A program made the translations under genes and the position numbers. Source: Chlorobiales bacterium (GTDB lineage: Bacteria; Bacteroidota; Chlorobiia; Chlorobiales; Chlorobiaceae). Taken from it: a stretch of 12,940 bases of DNA. Shown here piece by piece: positions 1 to 10,101 of this stretch; positions within the stretch are counted from its first letter, which is position 1, and every line of letters begins with the position of its first letter. Below the pieces are notes generated by a model. The model was not told the DNA's origin, ran no database searches, and saw nothing but the letters and a program-made list of their open reading frames with translations. The stretch covers positions 1 through 12,940 of the forward strand of contig JAKSCY010000112.1 of the NCBI GenBank assembly GCA_022360355.1. Direction: 5' to 3'.

Positions 1-828
1 CAACTGAAAAAACGGTTTGTTCCACAGTTCATTCAAACTGTGGAACTCTGCAACGATAATCCGCAGTCTGTTCATCAGGTTTTGTGACATCCCCATAAAA
101 ATCTCATACTCATAACCTTCGACATCAATCTGCAACATCAGCTCCCCGTCCGAACCCCGCAACGAACCGGCCACCCAGTCATCAATGGTCATAAAATCAT
201 CATTTGATGTAATACCCACATATTTTTTCGTAAAACTGAACAGTTCATGCTGCTCGGCGGCCTCGTCCACCGACCTGTCTGCAAGAAATACTTTTATGCC
301 TCTATCTGCGCAATCCTTTTCAAATCCGGAAATGCATTCGACACCTGGAGAAAAACACGCCTCGATTCCCCGGAGATCATCCGGGACGAGATAACCTCCA
401 TCACCTTTCGGACCGAGACGAATCATGTTCTTATCCGTGGAAACAGGCTTCAAGGCCTCCATCAATGCAAGCACATCTTTTTCGTCAGTCATAGGTGCAA
501 CATGATGGTTTCTTTTGGAAAGAGCCTCTTTCACAAAAAACCTGTCTCCGTCCATCAAGCTTCCTACATAAGCATCTCTGTCAATAGCGTTCCAAAGCAA
601 TGCTTGCAGTGTATCACCATCAAGCAGGCTTTTCTCACTATCCTTTTTAACAAGCAAGCTGAGCAACGGCTGTGTTTCATCTTTATCTATCAAAATCATA
701 TCCGGCTGATCGGTCTGAGCAAGCCTTTTCAGCAATTTTTTCAGCTTTTTCGCGTCTATCATGCGTACTACCCCAAAGTCCCCGCCGGCAAGAAGAACAA
801 GCGCTAATTTTCTTATTATCTTTTTCAT
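1..828 (-). CDS. FkbM-family methyltransferase-like protein, partial (C-terminus beyond window)
   Basis: The frame is open for 276 codons from ATG at 828 to base 1 without a stop, so the C-terminus is missing. The second half looks like an FkbM-type SAM-dependent methyltransferase. It has a GPKGDGGYLVP segment at residues 139-149, typical of the start of this domain, then a glycine-containing ACFSPGVE stretch. LQIDVEGYEYEIF at about 232-244 matches the family's D-V-E-G-x-E motif (D235, E237, G238, E240), and an IIVAEFH strand follows. Residues 1-130 are lysine- and leucine-rich and match nothing I recognise. The start is uncertain: ATG 828 has only a weak purine-rich stretch upstream, a stop lies at 841-843 in the same frame, and Met23 (762) is an alternative. 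Family members often O-methylate sugars or small molecules, but the substrate here cannot be inferred. It lies behind the rpoC terminator, so it is probably a separate transcription unit. Confidence 0.72.
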   Translation of the reverse strand, partial: MKKIIRKLALVLLAGGDFGVVRMIDAKKLKKLLKRLAQTDQPDMILIDKDETQPLLSLLVKKDSEKSLLDGDTLQALLWNAIDRDAYVGSLMDGDRFFVKEALSKRNHHVAPMTDEKDVLALMEALKPVSTDKNMIRLGPKGDGGYLVPDDLRGIEACFSPGVECISGFEKDCADRGIKVFLADRSVDEAAEQHELFSFTKKYVGITSNDDFMTIDDWVAGSLRGSDGELMLQIDVEGYEYEIFMGMSQNLMNRLRIIVAEFHSLNELWNKPFFQL

Positions 829-849
829 TTCAAGCTTTTCTTATTATCC

Positions 850-879
850 ATAATACCGGCAACAATGGGACTTTCGGAA
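850..879 (-). promoter_or_regulatory. weak candidate promoter for the methyltransferase-like gene
   Basis: On the minus strand, TATTAT (855-850) matches five of six bases of a sigma70-type -10 box. TTCCGA (879-874), 18 bases upstream, matches only three of six bases of a -35 box. This would give a very short leader before ATG 828. It is the best candidate I see in the gap after the rpoC terminator, but it is weak. Confidence 0.2.
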
Positions 880-909
880 GGCTGGTGATTAATCGTTTGC
901 TTCTGTCGT

Positions 910-960
910 AAAAATGAAACGCCGGACCATTATCATGCATGAGCCGGCGTGTTCATTTTT
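910..960 (-). terminator. rho-independent terminator after rpoC
   Basis: Arms 910-925 and 944-960 pair over 16 bp with one bulged base (951). The stem has a GC-rich inner part (CCGGCGT/ACGCCGG) and an A/T outer part, so the minus-strand transcript ends in TTTCATTTTT. The loop is 18 nt (926-943). It lies 36 bases past the rpoC stop. The A/T-rich outer arms make it roughly symmetrical, so it could also stop plus-strand transcription, but no plus-strand gene faces it. Confidence 0.75.
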
Positions 961-996
961 CTAACCACAGTTCACCTGGGAAGTAACATCATGCTG

Positions 997-3900
997 TCAT
1001 GCTCCGTCCTCTGCAAGTTCTTTGTCAACTGTTACCTCAGCGGTTTCAGGACTCTGGCCGTCATCATCATTTTTGAGGGTAAGCTGCCGGTACTTCTTCA
1101 ATCCGGTTCCTGCCGGTATCAGTGTACCGACAATAACGTTCTCTTTCAAGCCCGCAAGATTGTCAATCTTCCCTGCAACCGCCGCATCGGTGAGCACCTT
1201 GGTTGTCTCCTGGAAAGAAGCGGCGGAAATGACACTTTCGGTCTGAAGAGCTGCGCTGGTTATACCAAGCAACACCGGATGAGAGGTTGCCTGCAGGGAA
1301 GGCTCGACAGTAACAAGCTTCTTGCTGTTTCTGCGAAGTTCCCTGTTGAGCTTCGTGATCTCACGCATTTTGTATAACTGGCCCTCCTGAATCCTTGCAG
1401 GTGCATCTCCCTTTCCGGTTACACGCACCTTCTCGGAAACGTCCCTGTTAGCCTCGATAAAAACGGTCCTGTCTATAAGATCACCTGGAAGCAGTTCCGT
1501 ATCTCCAGGCTCTTCGACCCTTACCTTCTGCAGCATCTGACGCACAATAACTTCAAGATGCTTGTCATTGATCTCGACACCGGCGTTGATCTGGTAGACT
1601 TTCTGTATTTCGTTCACCAGATACTGCTGCACGGCATTAGGCCCCTGAATCCTGAGAATATCCTGTGGGGAAACCGCACCGTCGGTCAGCGGCTCACCTG
1701 CCTTTACCTCATCCCCCTCGTTTGCAAGTACATGTTTACCAACCTGCACGTAGTAATTTTTCTCCTCCCCGAACTCGTTTTTAACCTTGATTTCCTTGCT
1801 GCTCCTGCGTTGCGGGCCAAAACCGACGTAACCGTCAATCTCGGAAACAATAGCAGGATCAGAGGGAATACGAGCCTCGAACAGCTCCGTAACTTTCGGA
1901 AGCCCTGCGGTGATATCACCACCGACACGGTCAAGATTTCTCGGCACTTTGGCAAGCATGTCACCGACCTTCACGTTTTTCCCGTCCTCGATAAAGAGAT
2001 TGGACTTGATCGGCACCGGATAAGTTTTGAGCGTTTCCCCTTCATCGTTTACAATCAGGATCCTCGGTTCTCTTGTCTCGGAAGCTCTCAGTTTTGTACG
2101 CCAGTTAATAATCACATGCTGGACATACCCGGTCTGGGGATCCACCTCTTCCTTGTAAGTAACGCCTTTCTCGATATCGACAAATTTCACCTGCCCTTCG
2201 AGTTCGGCAATAATCTGTGTACTGTTCGGCTCACTGCTGAAAAGAACGTCATCTTTTTTGACAAGGTCCCCGTTCCTGCAGAGAAGATGTGCACCATGAG
2301 GCACTTCGTAACGCTTCAGCATTTTCCCTGAATCAGGATCGACAATGTTGACCTTTCCGTTTTTCTGAATTACCAGAACAACGGCTTCAGGCATGCCATC
2401 TTCATTGATCACCTCCTGCCCGACGCTCCTGATGCTTTCAAACTCGACCTGACCTTCGAAAGAAGACTTGGTCTCGGTTTCAGCAATACCACCCTGCGCC
2501 GTACCACCCTGGTGGAAAGTACGAAGAGTAAGCTGCGTGCCCGGCTCACCGATAGACTGTGCAGCAATAACGCCCACTGCCTCTCCGATTTCGACAAGCT
2601 TGTGCACGGCAAGGTTGGTACCATAGCACTTGGAACAGATCCCCTGCTTGGCCTCACAGGTAAGAACCGAGCGAATATCGGCTTCGACCACACCGACATT
2701 TTTCTGGATAGCACCTGCAAGCTCGTCTGTTATAATGCTGCCTGCCTCTACAACAACTTCATCGTTCAGATTATCGACAATATCACGTGATGCAACCCGG
2801 CCGCGGATTTTTTCACTGAACTTGATCTGACCGCCTGTCTCTTCTTCAATGCCGCGCTCTACATGAATACCCCTGGTTGTACCGCAATCTTCTTCGGTAA
2901 CAATAACATCCTGGGCAACATCATGCAGCCTTCTGGTCAGATAGCCTGCGTCAGCCGTTTTAAGCGATGTATCGGACAAGCCTTTACGGGCACCATGCGT
3001 CGAAACAAAATACTCGAGCACTGTAAGACCCTCTTTCAGGTTTGAAATAATCGGGTTTTCGATAATCTCACCAGGCTGCCCGGACATGGATTTCTGCGGT
3101 CGTGCAATCAGCCCTCTCATACCAGTAAGCTGGCGTACCTGCTCTCTCGAACCTCGGGCGCCCGAATCGAGCATCATGAACAGTGGGTTGAAGCCTACGC
3201 GATCCTTGCGCAGTTTCTGATAGGACTCTTCAGCGACAAGGTTTGTCACCTTCTGCCAGACATCGACAATCTGGTTGTAACGCTCGTTTTCCGTGAGAGT
3301 ACCCCTGTTATATTCCCTGACGATTTTGTTGCTTTCCCTGGTAGCTTTCTTGATATGCTGAACCTTGGCCTCAGGAATGATAGCGTCCGACAGTCCGATA
3401 GACAACCCGCCCTTCATGGCGAAATGGAACCCGACCTCCTTGATGTTGTCAAGAAACTCCGCTGCCGCGACGTTACCGACCTCGCCTGAAAGTTTTGAAA
3501 TCAGCTCTTTCGCGCCTTTTTTGTCGATCACCTTGTTGATAAAACCGATCTTTTCAGGCACATACTGGTTGAAGATCACCCTCCCAACCGTTGTCACCAG
3601 TATTTTGTTTTCTTCAATCTGCTTTTTCAGCCACTCTTTCTGTTCGGCACTCTCATCCGGAATGATATCAAGCATCCTCAATGGATCGAATTTCTGTTCA
3701 ACCCGGCCGTCATACTTCACAAAGACAAGTGCATGGAGATCTACACGACTCTCGTTGTATGCAACCATTACCTCCTCGGTGCCATAAAACAGATGTCCCT
3801 GGCCTTTTTCTCCCAGCCTTGATTTTGTCAGGTAGTACATGCCGAGCACCATATCCTGTGAAGGCACTGTAACAGGTTTACCCGACTGGGGCAGAATGAG

Positions 3901-5484
3901 GTTGTGCGACGACAGCATCAGCAGTGTCGCCTCGAGCTGCGCTTCCTGCGAAAGAGGCACGTGCACTGCCATCTGGTCACCATCAAAGTCAGCGTTGAAC
4001 GCCGTACAGACAAGCGGATGGATCTGTATTGCCTTGCCCTCTATCAATACCGGCTGGAAAGCCTGGATACCAAGGCGATGAAGCGTCGGAGCACGGTTAA
4101 GCAATACCGGGCGCCCGTCGATAACTTTTTCAAGAACATCCCACACAACGGGCTCTTTCTTGTCGATCAGCTTCTTGGCGGATTTCACTGACTTTGCAAT
4201 ACCACGCTCTACGAGGCGCCTGATGACAAACGGCTGGAAAAGCTCGATCGCCATGCTTTTCGGCAGTCCGCACTCATGCAGTTTGAGTTCAGGACCGACA
4301 ACAATAACCGATCTTCCCGAATAGTCTACACGTTTACCAAGCAGGTTCTGGCGAAAACGGCCCTGTTTTCCTTTCAGAGCATCCGAAAGCGATTTAAGGG
4401 GCCGGTTGGATTCACCGGTTTTTACCGCATTGGCCTTGCGGGAGTTGTCGAACAGCGCATCCACCGCTTCCTGCAGCATTCTTTTCTCGTTGCGCAGGAT
4501 AACTTCCGGAGCACGGATATCAATAAGCTTCTTCAGGCGATTATTGCGGATGATGACCCTGCGATAGAGATCGTTCAGGTCGGATGTCGCAAATCGTCCG
4601 CCTTCGAGCGGCACGAGAGGACGCAGTTCAGGCGGAATGACCGGGATAACCTCCATAACCATGTATTCCGGCTTGTTACCTTCGTATACATATGGCTCCG
4701 GTGCTTCATCCTCGGGAAACAGTCCGGTTGACTTTTTCCTTGACTTCTTGGCCGGTTCATAACTCTTTCTGAATGACTCGACAACTTTCAGACGTTTCAG
4801 CGCGTCGGCTCTTTTCTGCTCGGACCCGCTTTCCCTGAGCACCTTGCGAAGTCCGGAAGCCTGGGTATCCAGGTCAAGACCCTTGAGCAGGGTGTGAATT
4901 GCCTCGCCGCCCATTTTGGCCACAAACTTGGCAGGATCACTATCGTCAAGGTCCTGGTTATCCTCATACTCGGTTATGATCTGGAAATACTGCTCTTCGG
5001 TTAAGCGGTCAAGCTTTTTTATTCCCTGTTTTTCTCCCGGCTCACCCGGATTGATAACAACATAGACCTCATAGTAGATGACCCGTTCGAGTTCTTTGGT
5101 CGAAAGATCAAGCAGAGCACCGATCTTGCTGGGCACTGAACGGAAAAACCATGTATGCACAACAGGAACCGCGAGAGAAATATGCCCCATACGCTCCCTG
5201 CGCACGCTTTTCATGGTTACTTCCACACCACAGCGGTCACAGATAATGCCTTTGTACCTGACTCGTTTGTACTTGCCGCAATAGCATTCCCAGTCCTTCG
5301 TAGGGCCGAAAATTTTTTCACACATCAGCCCGTCTCTTTCAGGCTTGAATGTACGATAGTTTATTGTCTCAGGCTTCAGCACCTCGCCTCTCGAATGTGC
5401 AAGAATGCTTTCAGGAGATGCAATGCTGAATTTTATCTTTGAAAAGTCACCTTTGATAGGTGAGGCTCCCTGTGAAAAAATCAT
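997..5484 (-). CDS. rpoC: DNA-directed RNA polymerase subunit beta-prime
   Basis: This is the 1495-residue largest subunit of RNA polymerase, which together with beta forms the active centre and clamp. The N-terminal zinc site uses C67, C69, C82 and C85. The catalytic NADFDGD motif holds the Mg-binding aspartates D499, D501 and D503. The second zinc site uses C867, C943, C950 and C953. The bridge helix spans about 822-858, and the trigger loop begins at [11 protein letters not shown] with H991. A large insert at about 995-1185 aligns by eye with the E. coli SI3 trigger-loop insert. An extra charged segment at about 239-267 is absent from E. coli, and the C-terminal tail is acidic. At 1495 residues it is longer than the E. 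coli protein (1407). The start ATG 5484 is preceded by AAGGA at good spacing. It lies 67 bases after rpoB and ends at the operon terminator. Confidence 0.98.
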   Translation of the reverse strand: MIFSQGASPIKGDFSKIKFSIASPESILAHSRGEVLKPETINYRTFKPERDGLMCEKIFGPTKDWECYCGKYKRVRYKGIICDRCGVEVTMKSVRRERMGHISLAVPVVHTWFFRSVPSKIGALLDLSTKELERVIYYEVYVVINPGEPGEKQGIKKLDRLTEEQYFQIITEYEDNQDLDDSDPAKFVAKMGGEAIHTLLKGLDLDTQASGLRKVLRESGSEQKRADALKRLKVVESFRKSYEPAKKSRKKSTGLFPEDEAPEPYVYEGNKPEYMVMEVIPVIPPELRPLVPLEGGRFATSDLNDLYRRVIIRNNRLKKLIDIRAPEVILRNEKRMLQEAVDALFDNSRKANAVKTGESNRPLKSLSDALKGKQGRFRQNLLGKRVDYSGRSVIVVGPELKLHECGLPKSMAIELFQPFVIRRLVERGIAKSVKSAKKLIDKKEPVVWDVLEKVIDGRPVLLNRAPTLHRLGIQAFQPVLIEGKAIQIHPLVCTAFNADFDGDQMAVHVPLSQEAQLEATLLMLSSHNLILPQSGKPVTVPSQDMVLGMYYLTKSRLGEKGQGHLFYGTEEVMVAYNESRVDLHALVFVKYDGRVEQKFDPLRMLDIIPDESAEQKEWLKKQIEENKILVTTVGRVIFNQYVPEKIGFINKVIDKKGAKELISKLSGEVGNVAAAEFLDNIKEVGFHFAMKGGLSIGLSDAIIPEAKVQHIKKATRESNKIVREYNRGTLTENERYNQIVDVWQKVTNLVAEESYQKLRKDRVGFNPLFMMLDSGARGSREQVRQLTGMRGLIARPQKSMSGQPGEIIENPIISNLKEGLTVLEYFVSTHGARKGLSDTSLKTADAGYLTRRLHDVAQDVIVTEEDCGTTRGIHVERGIEEETGGQIKFSEKIRGRVASRDIVDNLNDEVVVEAGSIITDELAGAIQKNVGVVEADIRSVLTCEAKQGICSKCYGTNLAVHKLVEIGEAVGVIAAQSIGEPGTQLTLRTFHQGGTAQGGIAETETKSSFEGQVEFESIRSVGQEVINEDGMPEAVVLVIQKNGKVNIVDPDSGKMLKRYEVPHGAHLLCRNGDLVKKDDVLFSSEPNSTQIIAELEGQVKFVDIEKGVTYKEEVDPQTGYVQHVIINWRTKLRASETREPRILIVNDEGETLKTYPVPIKSNLFIEDGKNVKVGDMLAKVPRNLDRVGGDITAGLPKVTELFEARIPSDPAIVSEIDGYVGFGPQRRSSKEIKVKNEFGEEKNYYVQVGKHVLANEGDEVKAGEPLTDGAVSPQDILRIQGPNAVQQYLVNEIQKVYQINAGVEINDKHLEVIVRQMLQKVRVEEPGDTELLPGDLIDRTVFIEANRDVSEKVRVTGKGDAPARIQEGQLYKMREITKLNRELRRNSKKLVTVEPSLQATSHPVLLGITSAALQTESVISAASFQETTKVLTDAAVAGKIDNLAGLKENVIVGTLIPAGTGLKKYRQLTLKNDDDGQSPETAEVTVDKELAEDGA

Positions 5485-5551
5485 AGTAAATGTCCTTCTT
5501 AAACGACCTTTTAGAAATCCCGGAAAGTATCACGTTACAACAACTGCTGCC

Positions 5552-8500
5552 TTACGGCACCTTGTTGTCAATACGTATTTCAAGTCCAAGACCCTGTAAT
5601 TCCCGAACCAACACATTGAATGCTTCCGGTGTTCCCGGATCGGGGAGATTCTGGCCTTTAACAATCGACTCATACGTCTTGTTTCGTCCCACAACATCAT
5701 CTGATTTTACTGTCAACATCTCTCTGAGAATATTGGCTGCTCCGTATGCCTCAAGCGCCCACACCTCCATTTCACCAAACCTCTGGCCACCAAACTGTGC
5801 CTTGCCGCCGAGCGGTTGCTGTGTAATGAGCGAGTAGGGGCCGGTTGAGCGAGCGTGTATCTTGTCATCGACAAGATGGCTGAGTTTCAGCATGTAAATA
5901 TAGCCAACCGTAACTTCGTCGTCAAAAGGCTCACCTGTACGTCCATCATAAAGCTTGACCTTACCGTGTTTCGGCAGTCCTGCTTTTTCAAGTTGCTCCT
6001 GCACCTCTGTATATGTTGCCCCGTCAAAAATCGGGGTTTTGAACTGAACGCCGAGTTGCTTTGCCGCCCATCCGAGAGAAGTTTCATAAAGCTGCCCGAT
6101 ATTCATACGGCTGGGAACACCAAGCGGATTCAGCACGATATCAACAGGAGTTCCGTCAGACATGAAAGGCATATCCTCGATCGGCAGTATCTTTCCGACA
6201 ACTCCCTTGTTACCGTGACGGCCCGCCATTTTATCACCAACCTGAATTTTCCTTTTCTGGGCAATGTATACCTTGGCAAGCTCTTCGATACCGGGAGGCA
6301 GTTCGTCTCCGATATTGAGTTTGTATTTCTCGTTCTCACGTTCATCTGACAGATCCTTCAACATGAGACGATACTCCCTGCAGAGGCGGAGAAAGTTTTC
6401 ATTTCCCTTGGCATCCTTGACGATACCCTTCGAAATATCAAGAGACTCGAGAAAACCAAGACCCGCAAATTTGCCAAGCAGTCCCTCATCGAGAACAGTA
6501 CCTGCAGCAATAACCTCCTTGCCTTTTTCATTGTATACACCAGCGGTCTTCTTGCCTTCAAAAAGCTGTTTCATCCATTTGTTGAAACGGCCCCTGAGAT
6601 CATCTTCCTTACGATCATACAACGCATCTATCGCTTCCTGCCGCTCCCTGATATCCATGCCGATCTTCTTCTTGCGGCTGAAAAGCTTTGTTTTTATCAC
6701 AATACCTTTCATACCTGCAGGGACATGCATCGATGCATCTTTCACATCGCTGGACTTGTCACCGAAGATCGCACGAAGCAGTTTCTCTTCAGGAGTCGGA
6801 TCACTTTCCCCTTTCGGCGTTATCTTGCCGACAAGAATATCCCGCTCTTTTACCTCTGCACCGATACGAATAATACCGTTCTCGTCGAGATTTCTCAGTG
6901 CATCCTCACTGACATTGTAGATGTCACGGGTGAACTGTTCCTCACCGCGCTTTGTGTCACGGACATTTGCCTCGAACTCGTGAATGTGGATCGAGGTAAA
7001 CACATCATCATAGACCAGACGCTCACTCAGAACGATAGCGTCCTCAAAGTTATAACCTCTCCACGGCATGAATGCAACAAGCACATTCTTGCCGAGCGCC
7101 AGTTCGCCGCTTTCAGTAGAAGGCCCGTCAGCCAAAACGTCCCCTTTCTCAATAGCCTGGCCGGTCCGCACAACGGGTTTCTGGGTAATACAGGTATCCT
7201 GGTTCGAGCGCTTGAACTTGATCATATTGTAGGTCTTGACCCCTTCATCAGGGTCCAGCATGATCATCCGGTCCTCACCATTACCGCCCATGTTGTAACG
7301 AACACGGATACTCTCGGCAGTAACCAGCTCTACAACGCCTGCCCCTTCGGCAAGTACTACCGCACGCGAGTCACGGGCAACCTTGGCTTCCATGCCGGTT
7401 CCAACCAGCGGTGCATCCGCAACAAGAAGCGGAACCGCCTGCCGCTGCATGTTCGCCCCCATGAGAGCACGGTTACCATCGTCATGCTCAAGAAACGGAA
7501 TAAGAGCCGCTGCCGCACTGACGATCTGAATCGGAGACACATCCATGTAATCGACCTCTTCAGCGGTAACAACCGGATAGTCACCCTTGGTCCTTGCCTG
7601 AACAGTTTCCGTGGATATTTTCCTTTTTTCGTCCAGCGATACGTTGACCGGAACAGTGATCTTGTTCTCTTCATCCTCGGCTGAAAGCATAAGTACCTGG
7701 TCGGTAACCGTTCCTTTCTCAACAACACGGTACGGCGTCTGGATAAACCCTTTGTCATTGATCTCGGCGTACACGGACAACGAGGATATCAAACCGATAT
7801 TGGGACCTTCAGGGGTTTCGATGGGACAGAGACGACCGTAATGCGTATAGTGAACGTCGCGAACCTCGAAACCCGCACGTTCCCTGGTAAGCCCTCCGGG
7901 GCCAAGAGCAGACACCCTGCGTTTGTTGGTCATTTCCGCAAGAGGATTTGTCTGATCCATGAACTGCGAGAGCTGGCTTGTCGCGAAAAAGCTTGAAACA
8001 ACACTCGATACCGTACGGGCGTTGATAAGATCGGCGGGAGCAATCTTGTCCGTGTCACGTGAATTCAGCTTTTCACGAACATTTTTTCCCATTCTCGCAA
8101 GCCCTACAACAAACTGCGCAGCAAGCTGTTCACCCACAGTTCGGACCCTTCTGTTGGCCAGATGGTCAACATCGTCAACCTCTGCCTGTCCGTTCACAAG
8201 TTTGATCAGATAGTTGATAACTGCAATAATATCATAGTGCGTCAACACCATGATATCCTCTCCCATCGGCTCATCCGAATATGACTGGATCGTCTGGAGA
8301 ATTTTCTCGTAAATGCCATCCGACAGAGCTTTCAGCTCCGGATTCTCATCAAGGAACTCTCCGAACGCACTGTGTTCTTTACCAAGCTTCTTGTTGATCC
8401 TGTATCGCCCTACATCTCCCAGGTCATATTTTTTCTGGTTGAAAAAGGTTCTTTCGAGAAAGCTTCTTGCCGCATCGATATCCGGTGCCTCGTTAGCCCG

Positions 8501-9466
8501 CAGTTCCTCATATACAATTTCGAGAGCTTCTTCCTCGGTGACGGAACTGTCATTGAGAATGGTATTGGTAACTACAGATTTGTCAAGCCCTTTTTCACCT
8601 GTGCCGGTTTTCATGATCCTGACCGTTTTGTATCCGGCGGCTGTAATCTGGTCCAGAATATCTTCGGTAATTGCCGTTCTTGCACTGACAACCTCACCTG
8701 TCTGCATATCGATAATGTCCGATGCAAGGTTCTTGCCGATAAGGTAGTCTTTCTTGTTTGCCTTGACCGGAACCTCTTCTACAAGATCGAACAGACCCAG
8801 AATATCCTCGTCTTTTGTAAAACCTATAGCCCGTAACAGTGCGCTGACCAGGAAATTCTTTTTCTGGTCGATGTAAACGTATATCTGGTTATTGATGTCG
8901 GTCTGGAACTCTATCCATGACCCCCTTGTCGGGACAATCTTTGCCGAATACATTTTTTTTCCGTTCGGATGTATGGCTTCACTGAACACGACACCCGGAG
9001 AGCGGTGAAGCTGAGCGACGACAACGCGCTCGGCCCCATTGACAATAAATGTACCGCGATCGGTCATATAAGGGATACGTCCAAGATAGACCTCCTGCTG
9101 GATTGTTTCCTTCCAGTCAGGCTCATCAGACTCGTCTTTATAGGACAGCTTCAGCTTGACCTTGAGTGACACATCATAGGTCAACCCCCTTTCGATACAC
9201 TCTTCTACGGAATATTTCGGCTTGTCAAATGTATATGATATATATTCAAGTAAATAAAGACCCCGAGTATCAGTTATGGGAAAAGCACTGCGGAGAACCT
9301 TTTCGAGCCCGTAGTCTTTACGCTTGGCAAGAGGAACACTGTCCTGAATGAACCTCTTGAACGAATCTAACTGAACTTGTAATAAATCAGGAGGATCGAC
9401 AATACTCTGGATCTTGGAAAAGGCAATACACTCTTTCTGTGTTTTATCAGCCACTTTCACTTGCAC
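5552..9466 (-). CDS. rpoB: DNA-directed RNA polymerase subunit beta
   Basis: This is the second-largest catalytic subunit of RNA polymerase, 1304 residues if started at GTG 9466. The rifampicin pocket lies around residues 496-521, with FMDQ at 502-505. Position 514 (E. coli 526) is Asn instead of His. The active-site segment [12 protein letters not shown] (1077-1088) carries K1079 and K1087, equivalent to E. coli K1065 and K1073. The segment at about 933-1070 is a lineage insert at the place of E. coli SI2. Three in-frame GTG codons begin the frame (9466, 9460, 9454). The only good Shine-Dalgarno, GAGG at 9469-9466, overlaps the first of them and sits 5 bases before the second. The true start is therefore more likely 9460 (1302 residues) or 9454; numbering here counts from 9466. 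A 194-base gap separates it from rplL, and rpoC follows 67 bases downstream. Confidence 0.97.
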   Translation of the reverse strand: MQVKVADKTQKECIAFSKIQSIVDPPDLLQVQLDSFKRFIQDSVPLAKRKDYGLEKVLRSAFPITDTRGLYLLEYISYTFDKPKYSVEECIERGLTYDVSLKVKLKLSYKDESDEPDWKETIQQEVYLGRIPYMTDRGTFIVNGAERVVVAQLHRSPGVVFSEAIHPNGKKMYSAKIVPTRGSWIEFQTDINNQIYVYIDQKKNFLVSALLRAIGFTKDEDILGLFDLVEEVPVKANKKDYLIGKNLASDIIDMQTGEVVSARTAITEDILDQITAAGYKTVRIMKTGTGEKGLDKSVVTNTILNDSSVTEEEALEIVYEELRANEAPDIDAARSFLERTFFNQKKYDLGDVGRYRINKKLGKEHSAFGEFLDENPELKALSDGIYEKILQTIQSYSDEPMGEDIMVLTHYDIIAVINYLIKLVNGQAEVDDVDHLANRRVRTVGEQLAAQFVVGLARMGKNVREKLNSRDTDKIAPADLINARTVSSVVSSFFATSQLSQFMDQTNPLAEMTNKRRVSALGPGGLTRERAGFEVRDVHYTHYGRLCPIETPEGPNIGLISSLSVYAEINDKGFIQTPYRVVEKGTVTDQVLMLSAEDEENKITVPVNVSLDEKRKISTETVQARTKGDYPVVTAEEVDYMDVSPIQIVSAAAALIPFLEHDDGNRALMGANMQRQAVPLLVADAPLVGTGMEAKVARDSRAVVLAEGAGVVELVTAESIRVRYNMGGNGEDRMIMLDPDEGVKTYNMIKFKRSNQDTCITQKPVVRTGQAIEKGDVLADGPSTESGELALGKNVLVAFMPWRGYNFEDAIVLSERLVYDDVFTSIHIHEFEANVRDTKRGEEQFTRDIYNVSEDALRNLDENGIIRIGAEVKERDILVGKITPKGESDPTPEEKLLRAIFGDKSSDVKDASMHVPAGMKGIVIKTKLFSRKKKIGMDIRERQEAIDALYDRKEDDLRGRFNKWMKQLFEGKKTAGVYNEKGKEVIAAGTVLDEGLLGKFAGLGFLESLDISKGIVKDAKGNENFLRLCREYRLMLKDLSDERENEKYKLNIGDELPPGIEELAKVYIAQKRKIQVGDKMAGRHGNKGVVGKILPIEDMPFMSDGTPVDIVLNPLGVPSRMNIGQLYETSLGWAAKQLGVQFKTPIFDGATYTEVQEQLEKAGLPKHGKVKLYDGRTGEPFDDEVTVGYIYMLKLSHLVDDKIHARSTGPYSLITQQPLGGKAQFGGQRFGEMEVWALEAYGAANILREMLTVKSDDVVGRNKTYESIVKGQNLPDPGTPEAFNVLVRELQGLGLEIRIDNKVP

Positions 9467-9469
9467 CTC
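9464..9469 (-). promoter_or_regulatory. Shine-Dalgarno that bears on the rpoB start
   Basis: The minus strand reads GAGGTGCAAGTGAAAGTG. The GAGG core is spaced 5 bases from GTG 9460 and 11 bases from GTG 9454. It overlaps GTG 9466, so ribosomes placed by this site should start at 9460 or less likely at 9454. Confidence 0.55.
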
Positions 9470-9603
9470 ACTTTTATCGATTGCAGGAAGTACTTCTCAT
9501 TCTCTTCATTGAATAAAAACACAATAACTATTCAGTTGATGCCTTTATCAGCACTGAACATCGTGTTCGAGGAACTGCACGGTCAAACTCTTACAAACAG
9601 GCA

Positions 9604-9632
9604 AAGCTCCGCCTCATGCTGAAACGGAGCTT
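9604..9632 (-). terminator. candidate attenuator hairpin between rplL and rpoB
   Basis: Perfect 8-bp arms (AAGCTCCG and CGGAGCTT on either strand) enclose a 13-nt loop. On the minus strand the stem is followed by TGCCTGTTTG, a poor U tract. The site is 28 bases after the rplL stop, in a 194-base gap with no gene. In E. coli the rplL-rpoB gap contains a partial terminator and an RNase III site that lower rpoB output relative to the ribosomal proteins. By analogy this hairpin could be a leaky terminator or a processing site; the weak U tract argues against full termination. Confidence 0.45.
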
Positions 9633-9660
9633 ATGATCATAATCGACGCTTGAGAAAATG

Positions 9661-10041
9661 TCACTTCAGCTCAACTTCCGCACCTGCGTCCGTGAGTTCT
9701 TTAGCGATTTTTTCAGCTTCTTCCTTACTTACTGCCTCTTTAACAACTTTCGGTGCACCGTCAACCATTTCTTTTGCCTCTTTCAGACCAAGGCCGGTAA
9801 TAGAACGGACAACCTTGATGACGTTGATCTTGTTGCCGCCGATAGCTTTCAGCTCTACGTCAAATTCCGTTTTTTCTTCCTGAGCAGCCGCTTCACCTGC
9901 AGGAGCTGCTGCCATACCACCGGCAACAACCGCCGGAGCAGCACTCACGCCAAACTTCTCTTCAAGGGCTTTCACCAGCTCGGAAGCTTCGGTAAGCGAC
10001 AACTTACCAATTTCCTCTACAAGTGTGTCAATAGATGCCAT
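9661..10041 (-). CDS. rplL: 50S ribosomal protein L7/L12
   Basis: This is the 126-residue flexible stalk protein of the large subunit. It binds L10 as dimers and recruits translational GTPases such as EF-Tu and EF-G. The dimerising N-terminal helices span about 1-32. An Ala/Gly/Pro-rich hinge covers about 33-56. The C-terminal factor-binding domain (58-126) contains the conserved [23 protein letters not shown] region. Length and architecture are normal for the family. ATG 10041 follows a strong GAGAGGAAG ribosome site, fitting the need for several L12 copies per ribosome. It lies 60 bases after rplJ, the usual partner order. Confidence 0.97.
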   Translation of the reverse strand: MASIDTLVEEIGKLSLTEASELVKALEEKFGVSAAPAVVAGGMAAAPAGEAAAQEEKTEFDVELKAIGGNKINVIKVVRSITGLGLKEAKEMVDGAPKVVKEAVSKEEAEKIAKELTDAGAEVELK

Positions 10042-10065
10042 TATCTTCCTCTCTTGTTTTTATTT

Positions 10066-10077
10066 ATTGTATACAAT
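10066..10077. repeat. 12-base perfect palindrome in the rplJ-rplL gap
   Basis: ATTGTATACAAT is a perfect dyad within an A/T-rich stretch, 24 bases upstream of the rplL start. It could be an operator-like site, or part of a -10-like element (TACAAT) for extra rplL transcription. The -35 position at 17-base spacing reads TTATTA, only three of six, so a promoter is not well supported. Confidence 0.3.
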
Positions 10078-10101
10078 TTTTGAGTGCGTAATAAACCTGT
10101 A

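Noticed and set aside
247..807. 186-codon plus-strand open frame
   Set aside because: It lies opposite the methyltransferase-like gene, whose minus-strand frame has recognisable family motifs; the plus-strand product is Cys/His/Phe-rich and matches nothing.
1558..2331. Long plus-strand open frames opposite rpoC, rpoB and rplA, such as this 257-codon one
   Set aside because: They are antisense shadows of highly conserved genes and their translations resemble no protein family.
9474..9509. 11-codon minus-strand open frame just before rpoB (possible leader peptide)
   Set aside because: It has no ribosome site, no repeated regulatory codons and no terminator hairpin after it.
9564..9590. Possible -35 box TTGACC (minus strand, 9586-9581) for an rpoB promoter
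   Set aside because: No acceptable -10 box occurs 16-18 bases downstream; the sequence there reads CGATGT or GATGTT.
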